Below are positions 24,023-35,521 of a DNA stretch of 64,000 nucleotides, piece by piece. This DNA comes from Arthrobotrys musiformis (taxonomy: Eukaryota; Ascomycota; Orbiliomycetes; Orbiliales; Orbiliaceae). The position numbers and the translations under genes were made by a program. Position 1 is the first letter of the stretch. Each line of letters starts with the position of its first letter. The notes beneath the pieces were generated by a model. That model searched no databases, was not told where the DNA came from, and saw nothing but the letters and a program-made list of their open reading frames with translations. The stretch spans positions 310,001-374,000 of the forward strand of contig JAVHJL010000009.1 of NCBI GenBank assembly GCA_036971715.1, read 5' to 3'.

Positions 24023-25041
24023 ATAAAAAAAATCCTTATTTTACGGTCTTTTTTTCCTCGGGGTGGATTCTACGATATTTCTCTTTTTTCTTTTCGTTCG
24101 GCGTGGGGATTTGGAGAATATGGCGTTTTTTCTTGTTTGAGGAGGGTGTCTACGATGGATTGGAAATGCGGTCATTCGAATTTTATGATGCTGCAGCTTG
24201 TTCTTGTGCGATGTTACACTACAACGGTTGTTCGTCACCGATTCCATGGGAAGCTTTATTCCCGCTGCATCGATCGTTTTTTTTGTCGAGGATTGTTTGG
24301 CGTATTGGGGATACTTCATGTACTCACGCTTTTAATGGCATTTTGAATTGCTGTTTTTTTTTTTCTCTCGACTTTGAAGCTTTCTTGAATTTTAAGGACA
24401 TCTTCGCTTGCCCTGGCGGATGGGGGATCCGAGTGCAGAGTACCCTGACCTGACCTGGCCTCGCCTGACCTGGGATGTGGTTTAGCCGAAGTGGAGTCGG
24501 TGAGGGGAACCGTGGTTGGTGTTATATAACCTGGTCGGGATCTGAAACTGCTGTGGGTTCGAGACGCTGGGGCTCCGCGCTCGGGTTGATATTCGTATCT
24601 GTATATTCTCTTTTTAAAAAAAAAAATCATTTTGTTTATTTTCTAGATATTAATATTTACGGAGAGATGAGGTTGACGGCAGGTCTAGACCGTGGATTTC
24701 TGTATCACCACGTGTGTGCCCGGTGGAGTCGATGCTCGCGTGGGTGCGCATGCGAGGTCGTATTGAAACCACCTACTTTGGTATATATCTTGTGCGCGCG
24801 AGATAGAATGATATCGGGCAATAACGGCGACAAAAACTTCATTACTTTCCTTCTCTTTTCCCCTGGGCTGCCGGTATGGTGACGATACGTATTTATTCCA
24901 CCTCAAGGCGGTTTGAGCGGGGCTGAGGGGGTATATACAGAATAAAAGGAACGCCCCAGCGGTTGATGCCATTCCCAAAAATCCGGTAAGTTCACCACTG
25001 ATGGTTTTCATTGGAGCTGTTTTCACAAAAATATATTAACG
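24023..25041. other. Intergenic, no gene seen
   Basis: About 1 kb, T-rich in the first half. A short CCTGACCTGACCTGGCCTCGCC run at about 24444-24470 is a degenerate CCTGA repeat; similar CCTGACC strings recur near 45985-46030. No gene. Confidence 0.45.
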
Positions 25042-26359
25042 ATGAAAGGACGAGGGGGTCTTATTCTCCGAGGAAAGAAAGGGATAAAAGATGAAGAACC
25101 CCCATTCCGCTTCCTCGACCTCCCGCGCGAACTGCGCGATCAAGTATACTCCTACCTCCTCTCCTTCCCCCCGCCTCCGAAGCCCAAACCACCCCTTTCG
25201 GCGAAATTCAGACGGTTCCCGAAGGCGAAGTACCCCCATCGGGCACTGTCGAGGCCGTATGATCTGTACCCCCACATCCTCCGTGTGAATAGACAGATAC
25301 ACGATGAGGGCGCTGAGATGCTGTATAGTCGGAATACGTTTATGATACAGATTACTACGGACTGTAGTATTGGATCTCGATGGTGCGGGGGTAGGAGGTT
25401 GACGAGGCGGATGGATACTTATAATGCTATTTATAGTTCGCCGTGGGAGACTATAGGTTATGTCTGCGGGAGGGTGCAGAAGTATTCCACCCCCCTCTTA
25501 TATATGTAAAAGATGTAATACTGATTATGGGTATAGAAACGGCGAGAAAACAGCAGGATTCTTCTGCGATCCCGAGTACTACCGCGCCGGCAACCGAGAC
25601 GGCCGAACGGACAACTACTACTCCCCTCGTCCCAAAACCTGGCCCTGCAAGTGCACCAAATGCACCGATACCGCGAGGAGAACCAAAGATTTCCCCTTCC
25701 TACCGCAAACCTACCGCGCGCTTCTACGCCGCATAAGAATCGATATATACGATCTCCGCACGGCGAGGAGTAGGGTACTATTCCACCACCAGCAACAACG
25801 TCGCCACGCCTCGCAGCGGCGGAGGAAGTTCCGTCCGGACGATGATAGGATACGGAGGTTACTACTCCCCTTCAGTTTTCTCCTCGACCGTCTGCTTTCC
25901 CCGGCCGGTGGGGAGGCGACTGTACAAATCACCATTATGCCCGCTGATCCTGCCACGCACGGGGAATTGAAGCTGGATGATGCGGTCATGTTTTTCGAGT
26001 TATTGGAGACGATATGGCCGTTGACGCTGGGTCCGTGGAGGAACTGCGAGGTCGAAGTGCCGGATGATATCATCGAGAGATTTCGGAATGTTTATTTATC
26101 CATGCGGGCGTTGTATAAGATCCCCTACGAGCCCGGGGAGGCCGGGTTGGGGATCACAGATGAGGAAGAGGAGGTGTATAGGGAGTTGAAGGTTGGGAGG
26201 GGGTATTATTGGATTAGGAGTAGGGGGGTTTACGAGCTGGTGGATAAGAGGCTGCATAAGGAGATGGAGTGTGTGGGGGAGGGGTATGGGCCGTGGTGGA
26301 GGGGGTGGTGGGGGGCTGCGGTGAGGAGGCTGAGAGTGCTACGCTGCGCTGCCATTTGA
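25042..26359 (+). CDS. 2EXR/F-box-like domain protein, copy 1
   Basis: Exons 25042-25456 and 25554-26359, about 406 residues. The intron placement is my best frame-consistent choice (donor GTTATG, acceptor ACAG, phase 1) and could be off by one alternative acceptor. Residues about 22-40 carry the signature FRFLDLPRELRDQVYSYLL; the block HILRVNRQIHDEGAEMLYSR follows at about 78-97. This is the typical fungal 2EXR/F-box-like layout, an expanded family of unknown function. A CKCTKC cysteine cluster occurs mid-protein, and a conserved IRIDIYDLRT block precedes a helical C-terminal half. The adjacent downstream gene is a paralogue. Confidence 0.65.
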
Positions 26360-26779
26360 TCGAATCTGATATCATATTTCCTCAAAGTACGTGTGCATGC
26401 AGCCTCGTGGTCTGGATATATATAGATGCGGGATAAATGTGTGCGGAAATGGTGTTGAGGGCGGCAAATTGCAACATTTTGCTGCATTATCGATCGATCT
26501 TCACCACGACGAATGTACATGTACATGCAGGCGTATGTATGGTGTATGTATGGACAGCAGGGCTATGTACGAACAGCATTCCAGAGAAACGCCCGCTATC
26601 GGCGGGGGCGGGTGGGCTTATAATTGCCAGTCTGGCTGTCATCCCGGGAGGGGTTTTTTAATTCTTCCTTTCCATATATTCAGCCTCATCAGATCAATCA
26701 TAGCAGAAGGAAGTTAAGATAGGAAATTTTTATAAAAAAAATCTATTATAATCGTAATTATATGCTATAAAATATAATT
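26360..26779. other. Spacer between 2EXR paralogues
   Basis: A 420-base spacer ending in an AT-rich tract before the second copy's ATG. No gene. Confidence 0.5.
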
Positions 26780-27847
26780 ATGGAGTCTCCGTTCCCGTTT
26801 CTTTCCCTTCCCCGCGAAATCCGGGATGAGGTATACTCCTACCTCGTCCTCCTACACGTTCCCCCTCTCCCACCGTCGGACATAAAGATCGTGAGGGGCT
26901 CGAATGGGGATCATACGCATGTAACCCCCTACCCGAAGTCTAAACCCTCCCTTTCGATCCTACGGGTGAACCGACAGATTCACTGGGAGGCCGCGGAGGC
27001 GTTGTATTCCCGCAGCGTGTTCCATATTCAGACTACTGCTGCCTCTTCGATCGCTGGCGTGAGGCCCAGGCAGTACGTCAGAGTTTACTGGGACACCCCA
27101 TGGGAAAATCTAGTCGTTCATCGGAATAGGTGCGTCCCCTTTCCTTATTTATTGATATGGTTAGGTCATTTCTGATATTTTGATAGTCTGTTGAGGGAAA
27201 TGTCGGAGAACTTTATGCGAAAGCCGTTGATATCATACTACGGCCCGCGGAACACCCACAAGACCCTCGAAGGGATCATAGACCTCGAGGGACCGAAGCG
27301 GGCGAAGCCGCTGTGGGAGCTATACCGTCACCTCATCCGCCACGTCCGCATCGACGTTCGGGATCTTAGGACCTGTGCGTCTGATAGCTCTGATGAGGAG
27401 GAGGCGACGAGATTGCTGATGAGGGATTCGCTCCTGCCGTTTGTGGAGGAGCTTAGGGAGTTCATTGGGGGTGCTGGGGGGAAGGTTAGGGTTAATATTC
27501 ATGTTGAGTCTGATATTGAGGGGACTGGGGAGGGGGGGTTTGAGAGGCGGTATGCGGGGTTGGTGGAGATGGTTTGGCCGTTGATGAATGGGCCTTGGAG
27601 GGCTAATATTATTATGTCTGAGGGGTTGCAGAGGAGGACTGCGGGTGGGATCGGGGAGAGGGTTTTGGGGAAGTATATGAAGGATTTGGGGGATGGGGGG
27701 AGGAGGGAGCTCAAGGAGGTTTGGGGGTGTTTGGGGGTTTGGGTTCTGAGGTGGTATTGGACTTATGAGTTCGGGACGGAACTTGGGTTTAAAGTCGGCG
27801 GGGAGAGGAGGTATGAGGTTGTCGTTACTGAGCCTGCTTCTATGTAA
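26780..27847 (+). CDS. 2EXR/F-box-like domain protein, copy 2
   Basis: Exons 26780-27129 and 27187-27847, about 336 residues. Opens directly with FPFLSLPREIRDEVYSYLVL, then LSILRVNRQIHWEAAEALYS, DTPWENLV and IRHVRIDVRDLRT. All of these align with copy 1 just upstream, and the two introns fall at equivalent places after the SPWE/TPWE block. The pair is therefore a local duplication that has diverged strongly. Function is unknown; the family is often annotated as F-box-like without proven SCF partners. It sits inside the homogentisate cluster but has no evident pathway role. Confidence 0.7.
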
Positions 27848-27993
27848 CCCCCCCTTTTCTTCTCTTTTTAAAAGTTGTGCATTTATAATATTTGTCTTTC
27901 GATACGGTGCTCAGAACGTTGTCAAATTGTGGTATCATGTATCGTTTCTCTTTCAAATGCATTCTCTCACAATATATATAAATCTTACAAGCC

Positions 27994-28699
27994 TCAGCAT
28001 CTAAACTCCTCAGGCGTATCCCCCTGCGTCCTCCACCCCCCCTTCTTCACCGCCTCCACCTCCTCCAACGCCCGGCCTATCCGCCCAATAGTCTCAAACT
28101 CCCCCATATCAACCCCAAACCTCACCGCCCCATCAATAGTAGGAACCAAACAAAAGTCCGCCATGGTGATGGTATCACCCACGCTATACCTCCCCGCACT
28201 CTTAGCCACGATAGCCTCGTAAGCCCTCATCCCCTCCGCCATATTCCTCCTCTGCCATTCCCTCCCCTCGACCTCAGGATCCTTCCCGACTTCTTTCGCG
28301 AACTGTTTGATCTGTTTCAACATCTTGAGGTTCGTGAGGGGTTGGATATCGCAGGCGACTATGTTGGATAACTGGCGGACTTTAGCTCTATCCTGCGGGT
28401 TTTGGGGGAGGAGGGGGGGGGTATGCTGGTGATGGGAATTTTTCGTCGAGGTACTCGAGGATAGCCATCGATTGGGTTAGGACGAAGGTTTCTTCGGAGG
28501 AGGGGGAGGAGAAGGTGATTGTGGGGACTGCTTTTGAGGGGTTTAGTGCGGTGTAGGAAGGGGAGAATTGGTCGTCTTTGAGGAGGTGGATGTAGATGGG
28601 GTCGAATTCGAGGCCTTTGTGGTGGAGGGCCATGCGCACGCGGGCGCTGCAGGAGGAGCGGAAGTAGGTGTGTAGTGTTATCTTTGGTTGGGACGACAT
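27994..28699 (-). pseudogene. maiA: Maleylacetoacetate isomerase (GST zeta), frame broken
   Basis: The family enzyme isomerises 4-maleylacetoacetate to 4-fumarylacetoacetate with glutathione. From the ATG at 28699 the first frame gives a GST N-terminal domain with the zeta signature (YFRSSCSARVRMALHHKGLE, then LNPSKAVPTI, LTQSMAILEYLDEKFPSP). It then enters proline codons from a C8 tract (about 28412-28420, G8 on plus) and stops at 28388. The next frame resumes at once with NPQDRAKVRQL, DIQPLTNLKMLKQIKQFAK and a C-terminal domain containing TITMADFCLVPTI, ending at 27994. Removing one C would rejoin the two frames exactly where the family has its linker. No phase-compatible intron was found. 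Either a real inactivating frameshift or an assembly error. Confidence 0.85.
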
Positions 28700-31600
28700 T
28701 TTGATTGTTTATACTGATTGAGTAATATATTTCGATATCTGGATATGTAGAAAGTGAATATATCGGCTCCCCCGATGTTGATATTGATATCGCGGAGTTT
28801 GAGGTTTTGAAGCCGGCGCCGGGGAGTATGATATATATACCCCCCGGTCTGTACAACCTCGCTTATCTACGGGTCATTCGTTTTATCGGGATTTGATTCT
28901 GGCCAACCCTGTATACGTATGTGTGTATATAGACCTAACTAAGTCCCTAATAAGTACCTACTCGCTCAAGTAAGAGATGTATAGGTACCTCAGTACTTAG
29001 GTAAGGCGGGTATGTCAGCGTGAGTACCTACTAAGTTTACTGGAGAAGGTTTAGATGAGGTGGAAGTGGCAAAGAAGCTGCCGAGAAAGGTTACATGTGC
29101 GAGACACAGAAACCCGCAAATTCCAGAAAAAGGAAGCCAAGAAATCTCTGCCCGACATCGAATCGATTCGACCTCAATTGACAGCTTCACACGTCGTATG
29201 AAACCCGCACTAACGTTACGCCCGCCAACGGTCTGGGAATTTGAAGCTAGGAAATTTAAAATCGCATTAGCTAACGAGAAAGCTCAGGTCGGTGACGCGA
29301 TATGCACGCATCCACACACCTACATAATATAAATCTAAACGACACGGCTCAGCCGAACAACCTCGGTTTCGAAGCCGTGTAGACCATTATTTTGGCGGGA
29401 GGGATTGGTTTGCTTGATAATGGGGTGGTTTGTGCTTTATAATCTTATTCCTGTGAAGAGGGGAGCTCTGGGTGTATTTGTGGATCTGTGGATGGTGTTT
29501 GGTCTGCAATGGAATGGTGGAGCGGTGAGCAGATGCCGAGACGTAGACGTTGATAATTAGGCAAATTCGAAACGTGGGACGTTGATCCGTACCACCCGGC
29601 TTATTTCTGGGATATAACATCATGACTTCGAATAAGATGAACTTATCCGCACCGTCTGCGTCCCCTGCGCTTGCGTGCGTGGCCGGTTGTAGAATTCGGT
29701 ATTCGATTTAAGGGGACGAAGGGACTTCTCCGCGGGTTTTTGGTGGGCTTTTGAGCCGGCGCGGGTGGCTTGATTGGACCCGGGGTATTTGTGTTATAAC
29801 TGGGTATTTGGGGCCTTTTAAACACCCTTTTGGTCTGGTTTCTTGAACAAGGGCTTTGGGATTGGGTGCGCTGTAGGGTATATTCGCGGGGAGGCCTCTG
29901 GCGGTGTAATCCCACCGTTCTTTTTAGAAACCGCTAAAGCGAGACGTCCCGCAAGTCAACATCGTCATAGAGGCCCTCCCCTCCTAGGGAAAGAAGAGAG
30001 AAAGAGGCATGTAAAGGGGGGAAGGGGGGTATCGAGATTTTGTACGGGTCGAGGAGGAGCCTCTACCATCAGAGCGCAGCCCCATGGCGGTTTCTGGGAG
30101 TGCCGCACCGCACCACCAAGAGCTTCGAGTGGCTCATATTCACCTTCAACCTCCCGCGCCCTAGAGGGGAGGGTGGGGGACATGCGCGCTGGCGAGAATC
30201 GATCTGTCTCTTCTAGTACGTCGACACCGCACCAGAGCGCATCGTATCCGTGGCCTGCGCAGCCGGTTTTCGCGGCCCGAAGCCACAATGTACCTACCTC
30301 CACCGATCGCGGGCGCAAGAAATACTCTTCCAGGTGCCTCGTACTTTCTCTAATAGTATCAGCCATGTCAATAATTAATACAAATCGCAGCCCGCAGCCG
30401 CCGCAGAGGGGGGGGGGGTTATTCCGTACTCGACTTCCGAAAGCACACCGGTGAGAAGTTTCAAAAAGAACATGAAATCTTTACAAGACATGATGCGGAC
30501 TCCTGGAATACTACTTCAACTCTTCTGAGAAGACACGAAAAGGTCCCATGTGGACTTCCTTAGGGAGGTGGGGGTGTGGTGTGGATTCTCGATCCCGCGT
30601 TGCACGTTGTATTTCTCGTCAGGCACCACCTTGGGATAACAACCGATACGGCTTGGATATATAAAGAAGCGGCTTGTGTCCATATTTCCGATGCGAAGGC
30701 TTCTATTCGTATTCTTTATGTGTAGTTATAAATAAAACCCAGTGACATCTGTACTAGCCGCGAAATAATCGAAAGGGGACAGCGCATCTAGACGGGGTGA
30801 GGGCGATGGAAAGTTTAATACCCCATTGCATAATCTATCATCCCCAGACCGAGATCACGGGGTTAATAACACACTCCCTTAGGTATCGATAGGTGGTATT
30901 TTGTTAATTTATCTTGTACCTAGACCACCTAGTTTGTATACAGAAAGGTGCATCCGTGAGGCTCCGGTACGACATAAATCTCAAGATAGCATTTTATATA
31001 CAGTGACCTCAAGCCACCGTAAAACAGAAAAGTTAAGCGTATTATATCACCGTTTCAGGTGCACATGATCCATGCGCTCTCCTAGTCTCAAATTCCTATT
31101 CCTACGGATTGATCTGACCTTCTTCAGTCCAGTGTTGCATTTTGTAACATTCCCTCCGCTATAAAAATAGATGGTTCCGAGACTGAAACATAGGATTCCA
31201 GCATCGAATCAAAACCAATAGCTAAAAACCAATAAGATGGCCGTAATATGTTACAAGTAGTTCGAAGCCTATCCCTCAATAGCCTCGAGACCAGATCCCT
31301 CAAGTCCGGTCTCTTAATTGACCCGTGGATTCGAAAATAAACCAACGTAACGAAAACTCACCGAACGTAAAACACCGATCCAATTACCTAAGATGACCTG
31401 ATCTCATCGCACCAACCCGAGAGCTCCACACCCAATGCCGCGATGTTCAATGTCATGAAACGGCAGTAGCAAGTTTAAACTTCCGGTCCAACTAACTTTT
31501 TCACAGGGGGTCAGCTAATGGGTTTAGTCCCAATGCCGACGGCAGCCGAAAAAACCCAACATGCGAAATGCGAACCCCGGACGGTAAATGTTGCAATTGG

Positions 31601-31859
31601 AATGCGAAGATGTCACACATCCCCGCAAAACCGCATACTCGTGCGACTTTGACTAGTGTGCGTACTATGCCGGGTTAAGGCCGATTTTTGTGGACCCCGG
31701 ATTTCTTGGTTATGTTGCGGTATGATACCATGGTGATTGTTGATTATATCTCCTGCTGTCAGACGTCACTTCCTCTTCGAATTTTAATTTTACAACAATC
31801 ACCAGTAATCCAACTTGCAGACTTCATATATCCTCTAAATAACTAAAATACACATCAAA
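28700..31859. other. Long divergent intergenic region, maiA to hmgA
   Basis: 3.2 kb between divergent maiA and hmgA. It contains a short stretch rich in AAGTACCTACT/GGTACCT words (28935-29045). Open frames at 29643-30454 overlap on both strands and are mostly low-complexity; one minus-strand frame is listed separately with low confidence. No tRNA or rRNA gene recognised. Confidence 0.5.
29965..30366 (-). CDS. Possible small orphan ORF
   Basis: A 133-codon uninterrupted frame starting at an ATG (30366) with a mixed, non-repetitive composition (MADTIRESTRHLEEYFLRPR...). It has no recognised motif, and an overlapping 203-codon frame exists on the opposite strand. At most one is likely real; this may be chance in a GC-richer patch. 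Confidence 0.2.
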   Translation of the reverse strand: MADTIRESTRHLEEYFLRPRSVEVGTLWLRAAKTGCAGHGYDALWCGVDVLEETDRFSPARMSPTLPSRAREVEGEYEPLEALGGAVRHSQKPPWGCALMVEAPPRPVQNLDTPLPPFTCLFLSSFPRRGGPL

Positions 31860-33558
31860 ATGGTCTGGCGCGATCCCGAGAACCAAGATCCAAACCTCTA
31901 CCACGGTAATTATAAATCCACCAATACTACATATATCCTACATAGCTAAAAAAAAATGATATAGAGGGCTTCGGAAACCACTTCTGCTCCGAAGCCGTCC
32001 CAGGCGCCCTCCCCAAACTCGGGAATAATCCACAAAAGTGTGCGTACGGATTATACGCCGAACAGCTCAGCGGAACGGCCTTCACCGTTGATCGACCGCA
32101 CAATCTGCGGACGTGGTTGTATCGTATTCGGTATGATCCATTTATCCAATTAATGTTATAAGTAGGAGGTTAATAGTTAAATAGACCATCGGTCGAACAC
32201 GAGCGATTCGTGAAGGTGGAGCACAAGTACCTCGTCAGCGACTACTCCACGTCGAACGAGAGGGATATACACGTTACCCCCACGCAACTACGGTGGAATC
32301 CATTCGACATACCCTCCTCGCAGGATGATTCCAGCGGTCACCAAGATTTTGTGGAGAGTTTGAGGTCCATATCCGGCAGCGGGCAGCCGCAGACGAAGAA
32401 CGGATTGGTATGTTTGTTTCCATATATTATGACTTGATATGAATTGTGTATTGATGAAGGAAAAGGCAATCCACGTCTACGGCTTCAACAAACCCATGGT
32501 CAAAAAATCATTCTACAACTCCGACGGCGACTACCTCATCCTCCCGCAACACGGCCGTCTCTCGATCCACACCGAATTCGGAAACCTCCTCGTCTCGCCC
32601 GGTGAAATCTGCGTCATCTCCCGCGGGATGAAGTTCTCCATCCCCGAGCTGCCGGATGGGGAGGAGACTGGGTGTAGGGGGTATATTCTCGAAACCTACT
32701 GCGCCGGACACTGGGAATTACCGGATTTGGGACCGATCGGGGCGAATGGATTGGCGAACCATAGGGATTTCAAGTACCCCGTTGCGAGATATGAGGATGA
32801 GGATGAGGAGTGGGAGGTGGTGAATAAATTCATGGGCGGGCTGTTTTCCGCGAAGCAGGTATGTTCTTTAAAATATTTCGAGGTTTTATAGAGTGGTATC
32901 TAACGGCTGCAGAACCACTGCCCGTACGATGTGGTCGCGTATCACGGAAACTACCTCCCATACAAATACTCCCTGCACATGTTCAGCCCCGTCGGCTCAA
33001 TCGGCTTCGACCACCCCGACCCCTCAATCTGTAAGTCCCAAACCCCCCCAATATCCCACATACCATAGCTAACGAACAACAGTCACCGTCCTAACCATGA
33101 AAAACCACGCAACCCCGGGCACCGCCCTCGCCGACTTCGTCCTCTTCCCCCCGCGCTGGCTCGTCGCCGAAAACACCTTCCGCCCACCATGGTTCCACCG
33201 CAACGTCATGTCCGAATTCATGGTCAACGTAACCGGCGAATACGACGCCAAAGCCGGCGGCTTCCTCCCCGGCGGCGCTAGCCTGCACAACTGCAACACC
33301 GCGCACGGTCCCGATAAAGAAAGCTTCGAGAAGGCGAGTAATGCCGACTTGAAGCCCATGAAGGTCGGGGAGGGGAGTTTGGCCATCATGTTCGAGACTA
33401 GCATGCAGCTTGCGACGACGCATTGGGCGGTTAAGGAGAGCGGGAAGGTGCAGGAGGATTATAATTCTGTTTGGAAGGATTTTGAACCGTATTTCAGGCG
33501 GCATGGGTTGCCGAAGATTGGGGTTTCGAATGGTGTGGAGGGGGCGACAAGGAGGTGA
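31860..33558 (+). CDS. hmgA: Homogentisate 1,2-dioxygenase
   Basis: Opens the ring of homogentisate to 4-maleylacetoacetate, Fe(II)-dependent. Six exons: 31860-31905, 31965-32130, 32185-32407, 32466-32858, 32913-33030 and 33083-33558, about 473 residues. Family blocks are all present: GFGNHFCSEAVPGALP, YAEQLSGTAFT, WLYRIRPSV, DGDYLILPQHG, HPDPSIFTVLTMKN, FVLFPPRWLVAENTFRPPWF. Iron ligands correspond to His ~354 and Glu ~360 in WFHRNVMSEFM and His ~390 in NTAHGPD. For the fourth exon I used the acceptor at 32465, which restores the usual GLAIHVY join; an alternative would insert two residues. Complete gene, divergent from maiA. Confidence 0.96.
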
Positions 33559-33964
33559 TCTTTTTTTATATCATAAATTAAATGCTTTAAGGTGTTTTAT
33601 GTGTATTATTACGAAAGCGTCGGGCGATAAGTTATGCCCACAATGATATCAAGTTTGATTGAAATGTATACAATATCTAGGTTGAGCGCTGTCTCTGAAC
33701 GCCATCTTGTAGAGTCCGCGGTTAATTGCGCACATTCGACAATTGAACAGTCTACAGATCTGGTCTTGACTGGTACTTCTTTGATGTAGTTGATCATTCA
33801 ATATGTCGTTCTGGTATCATACAATAAAAATATTAAAAACAGTACTCGAAATCCAAAAGGCCGCTGTAAGAACTACAACTTCATAACATCATAACCCCCC
33901 CAAACGCCCCGACCAAACCAAAAAACAACAAAACAGCACAAGAATACAAAATAATAATAAATAT
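33559..33964. other. Convergent spacer, hmgA to TTC36-like
   Basis: A 406-base spacer between two 3' ends, A/T-rich at its right end. No gene. Confidence 0.5.
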
Positions 33965-34687
33965 TTAAAAAGCCTCCCCGATCTCCTTCTTCATCGCCTC
34001 CTTCACAATACTCCCACAAAGCTTAGCATACGGATTCGTATGCACAGCCATAGCCTTCGCAAGTTCATTCCCATACCGTCCACCCCAAAAAAAGTCCCTC
34101 GACGCAGCCTCCTCCCAAGCACCCACATCACTTCCCAGGAACTCCAACCCCCCGGGGATATCTACACTCCTTTCACCAAAGTGTTTAGACGTGGTATGCA
34201 AAATCGTAGCACGCTGGGTATGCGCATTCGCCAGCATCTTGGCCGTTTGCGGCGAGATCGGTTCCGTCGCCGTCTTGGGTGTAGCCAGGGATATAGCGGT
34301 GGTGAGGTCTTCATACGCTTTCAACACCTTCTCCCTGATATCCTGGTTTTGTGAGAAGAGGTTGTCCATTTCTAGTTCATCTTGGAGGGAGACGGTCATG
34401 CGGTGGACTTGGGCGCGGTTATTGTACGCGGAGCAGTAGTTTGGAGAGGAGTCGATGGCTGAGGTGAGGAGTTGGAGGGCTTTTTGGGTGTCGCCTGATT
34501 CTGCGGCGCGGATGGCGAGGATTTCGGTGGAGCGGAGGGAGGTTAGGGTTGTGTAGGCTTTTATGTGGGGGAATGTGGGGAGGGATGGGTCGATTGTGAC
34601 GGGGGAGGGGGTTGGGGCTGATTCTGGGTCGAAGATTTGCTCGAGGACTGTGGCGTCGTTGGTGGAGAGGAGGTGGGCTGGTGCCAT
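33965..34687 (-). CDS. TTC36-family tetratricopeptide repeat protein
   Basis: Single exon, 240 residues, start at 34687 (MAPAHLLST...). The upstream in-frame ATG at 34906 would add unconserved leader. The match to TTC36 is direct: an N-terminal NDATVLEQIFDPESA block, the first TPR SGDTQKALQLLTSAIDSSPN with the invariant CSAYNNRAQVHRM, a second repeat (AYEDLTTAISL ... AHTQRATILHT), and the C-terminal NPYAKLC motif. Fungal-specific insertions make it longer than the vertebrate protein (about 190). Mammalian TTC36 is reported to control stability of 4-hydroxyphenylpyruvate dioxygenase. Here the gene is divergently paired with the HPPD gene, which supports the same partnership. It may correspond to Aspergillus HmgX, needed for HppD function; that link is inference. 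Confidence 0.88.
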   Translation of the reverse strand: MAPAHLLSTNDATVLEQIFDPESAPTPSPVTIDPSLPTFPHIKAYTTLTSLRSTEILAIRAAESGDTQKALQLLTSAIDSSPNYCSAYNNRAQVHRMTVSLQDELEMDNLFSQNQDIREKVLKAYEDLTTAISLATPKTATEPISPQTAKMLANAHTQRATILHTTSKHFGERSVDIPGGLEFLGSDVGAWEEAASRDFFWGGRYGNELAKAMAVHTNPYAKLCGSIVKEAMKKEIGEAF

Positions 34688-35521
34688 TTTGATGTTTATA
34701 TTAAAATGTGTTTCTTGTGGTAATTTAGTAGTAGGTAGTGGTGGTATAATTGAGGTTGAGGTTGAGGTTGAAGTTGTCGAGATATCGAAATAGCTAGTAT
34801 ATAATATATAAGGGAGAGCTAATATGGATGGATCAAGCAGCCCTACCGGAAGGCCAGCCCTTCCCCAGACCCCTTCCTTTTCCCAGACATGAACAACCCC
34901 TGCCACTTAAGCTTGGAAGTATGTCATCTCATCTCATCGGGCATCCTCACCGGCAAGTTTCACATTCCTGGGGGGTCCGTAGCCGACTGCAGCCAGCTGT
35001 GCTCCAAGACAGTGCCCTTGGATAGCCGGGCGGGATGCAGCGGGTCCCTCCCAAATGATCCAAATCTAAGCCCGTTGCAGGTGGAATCGAAGATGTGTTG
35101 CCCTTGTTGTGCGGATGTGCGGCAACAACCGGCTACCGACGGGGTCTCCAGGCATTCCCAAAGAAGACAGATTACCCGATTCGGACGAAGCGCGGTGCAT
35201 TAGCTCCTCTGGGCTTTTGCTGGGGGAAACCGACCTGGGAATCTTGTTGTTGCCCGTCAGCTGCATTTGCGTGGACGACATTGGATGCACTCGGTTTCCA
35301 TCCCATCGGATGCCCATTAGCTTCATTAGTTACCTCGAACTCGGTAACTACTCCAACAAACCTGCAAACGGTCATTTGGTGTTTATTCGTTGCAAAGTTA
35401 TAAAGTTCCTGGCCCTCCTCCTGATCATCATTGATCACTGCGGAATCAACTCGACCTAACTCACGTCTAACCTACCTAGCACCTTCTTCAAGCTTTCAAC
35501 GTATTGAATACCACAATCACA
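34688..35521. promoter_or_regulatory. Divergent promoter, TTC36-like / HPPD
   Basis: An 834-base region between the two divergent start codons. No gene. An imperfect (GAGGTT)n run, GAGGTTGAGGTTGAGGTTG, lies at 34753-34771 upstream of the TTC36-like start. Shared control of the two genes is likely by position; no specific factor site is identified. Confidence 0.5.

Noticed and set aside
29336..29400. Possible tRNA around CGGTTTCGAAGCCG
   Set aside because: The B-box spacing is wrong (an extra T) and no cloverleaf can be drawn.
29843..30454. 203-codon plus-strand open frame
   Set aside because: Low-complexity G/R/P-rich content, overlaps an opposite-strand frame, and its end runs through a G9-10 homopolymer; not supported as a gene.
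34688..34906. Longer N-terminus for the TTC36-like protein (start at 34906)
   Set aside because: The added 73 residues are low-complexity S/T/I-rich and lack similarity to TTC36, while the ATG at 34687 begins just before the conserved block.
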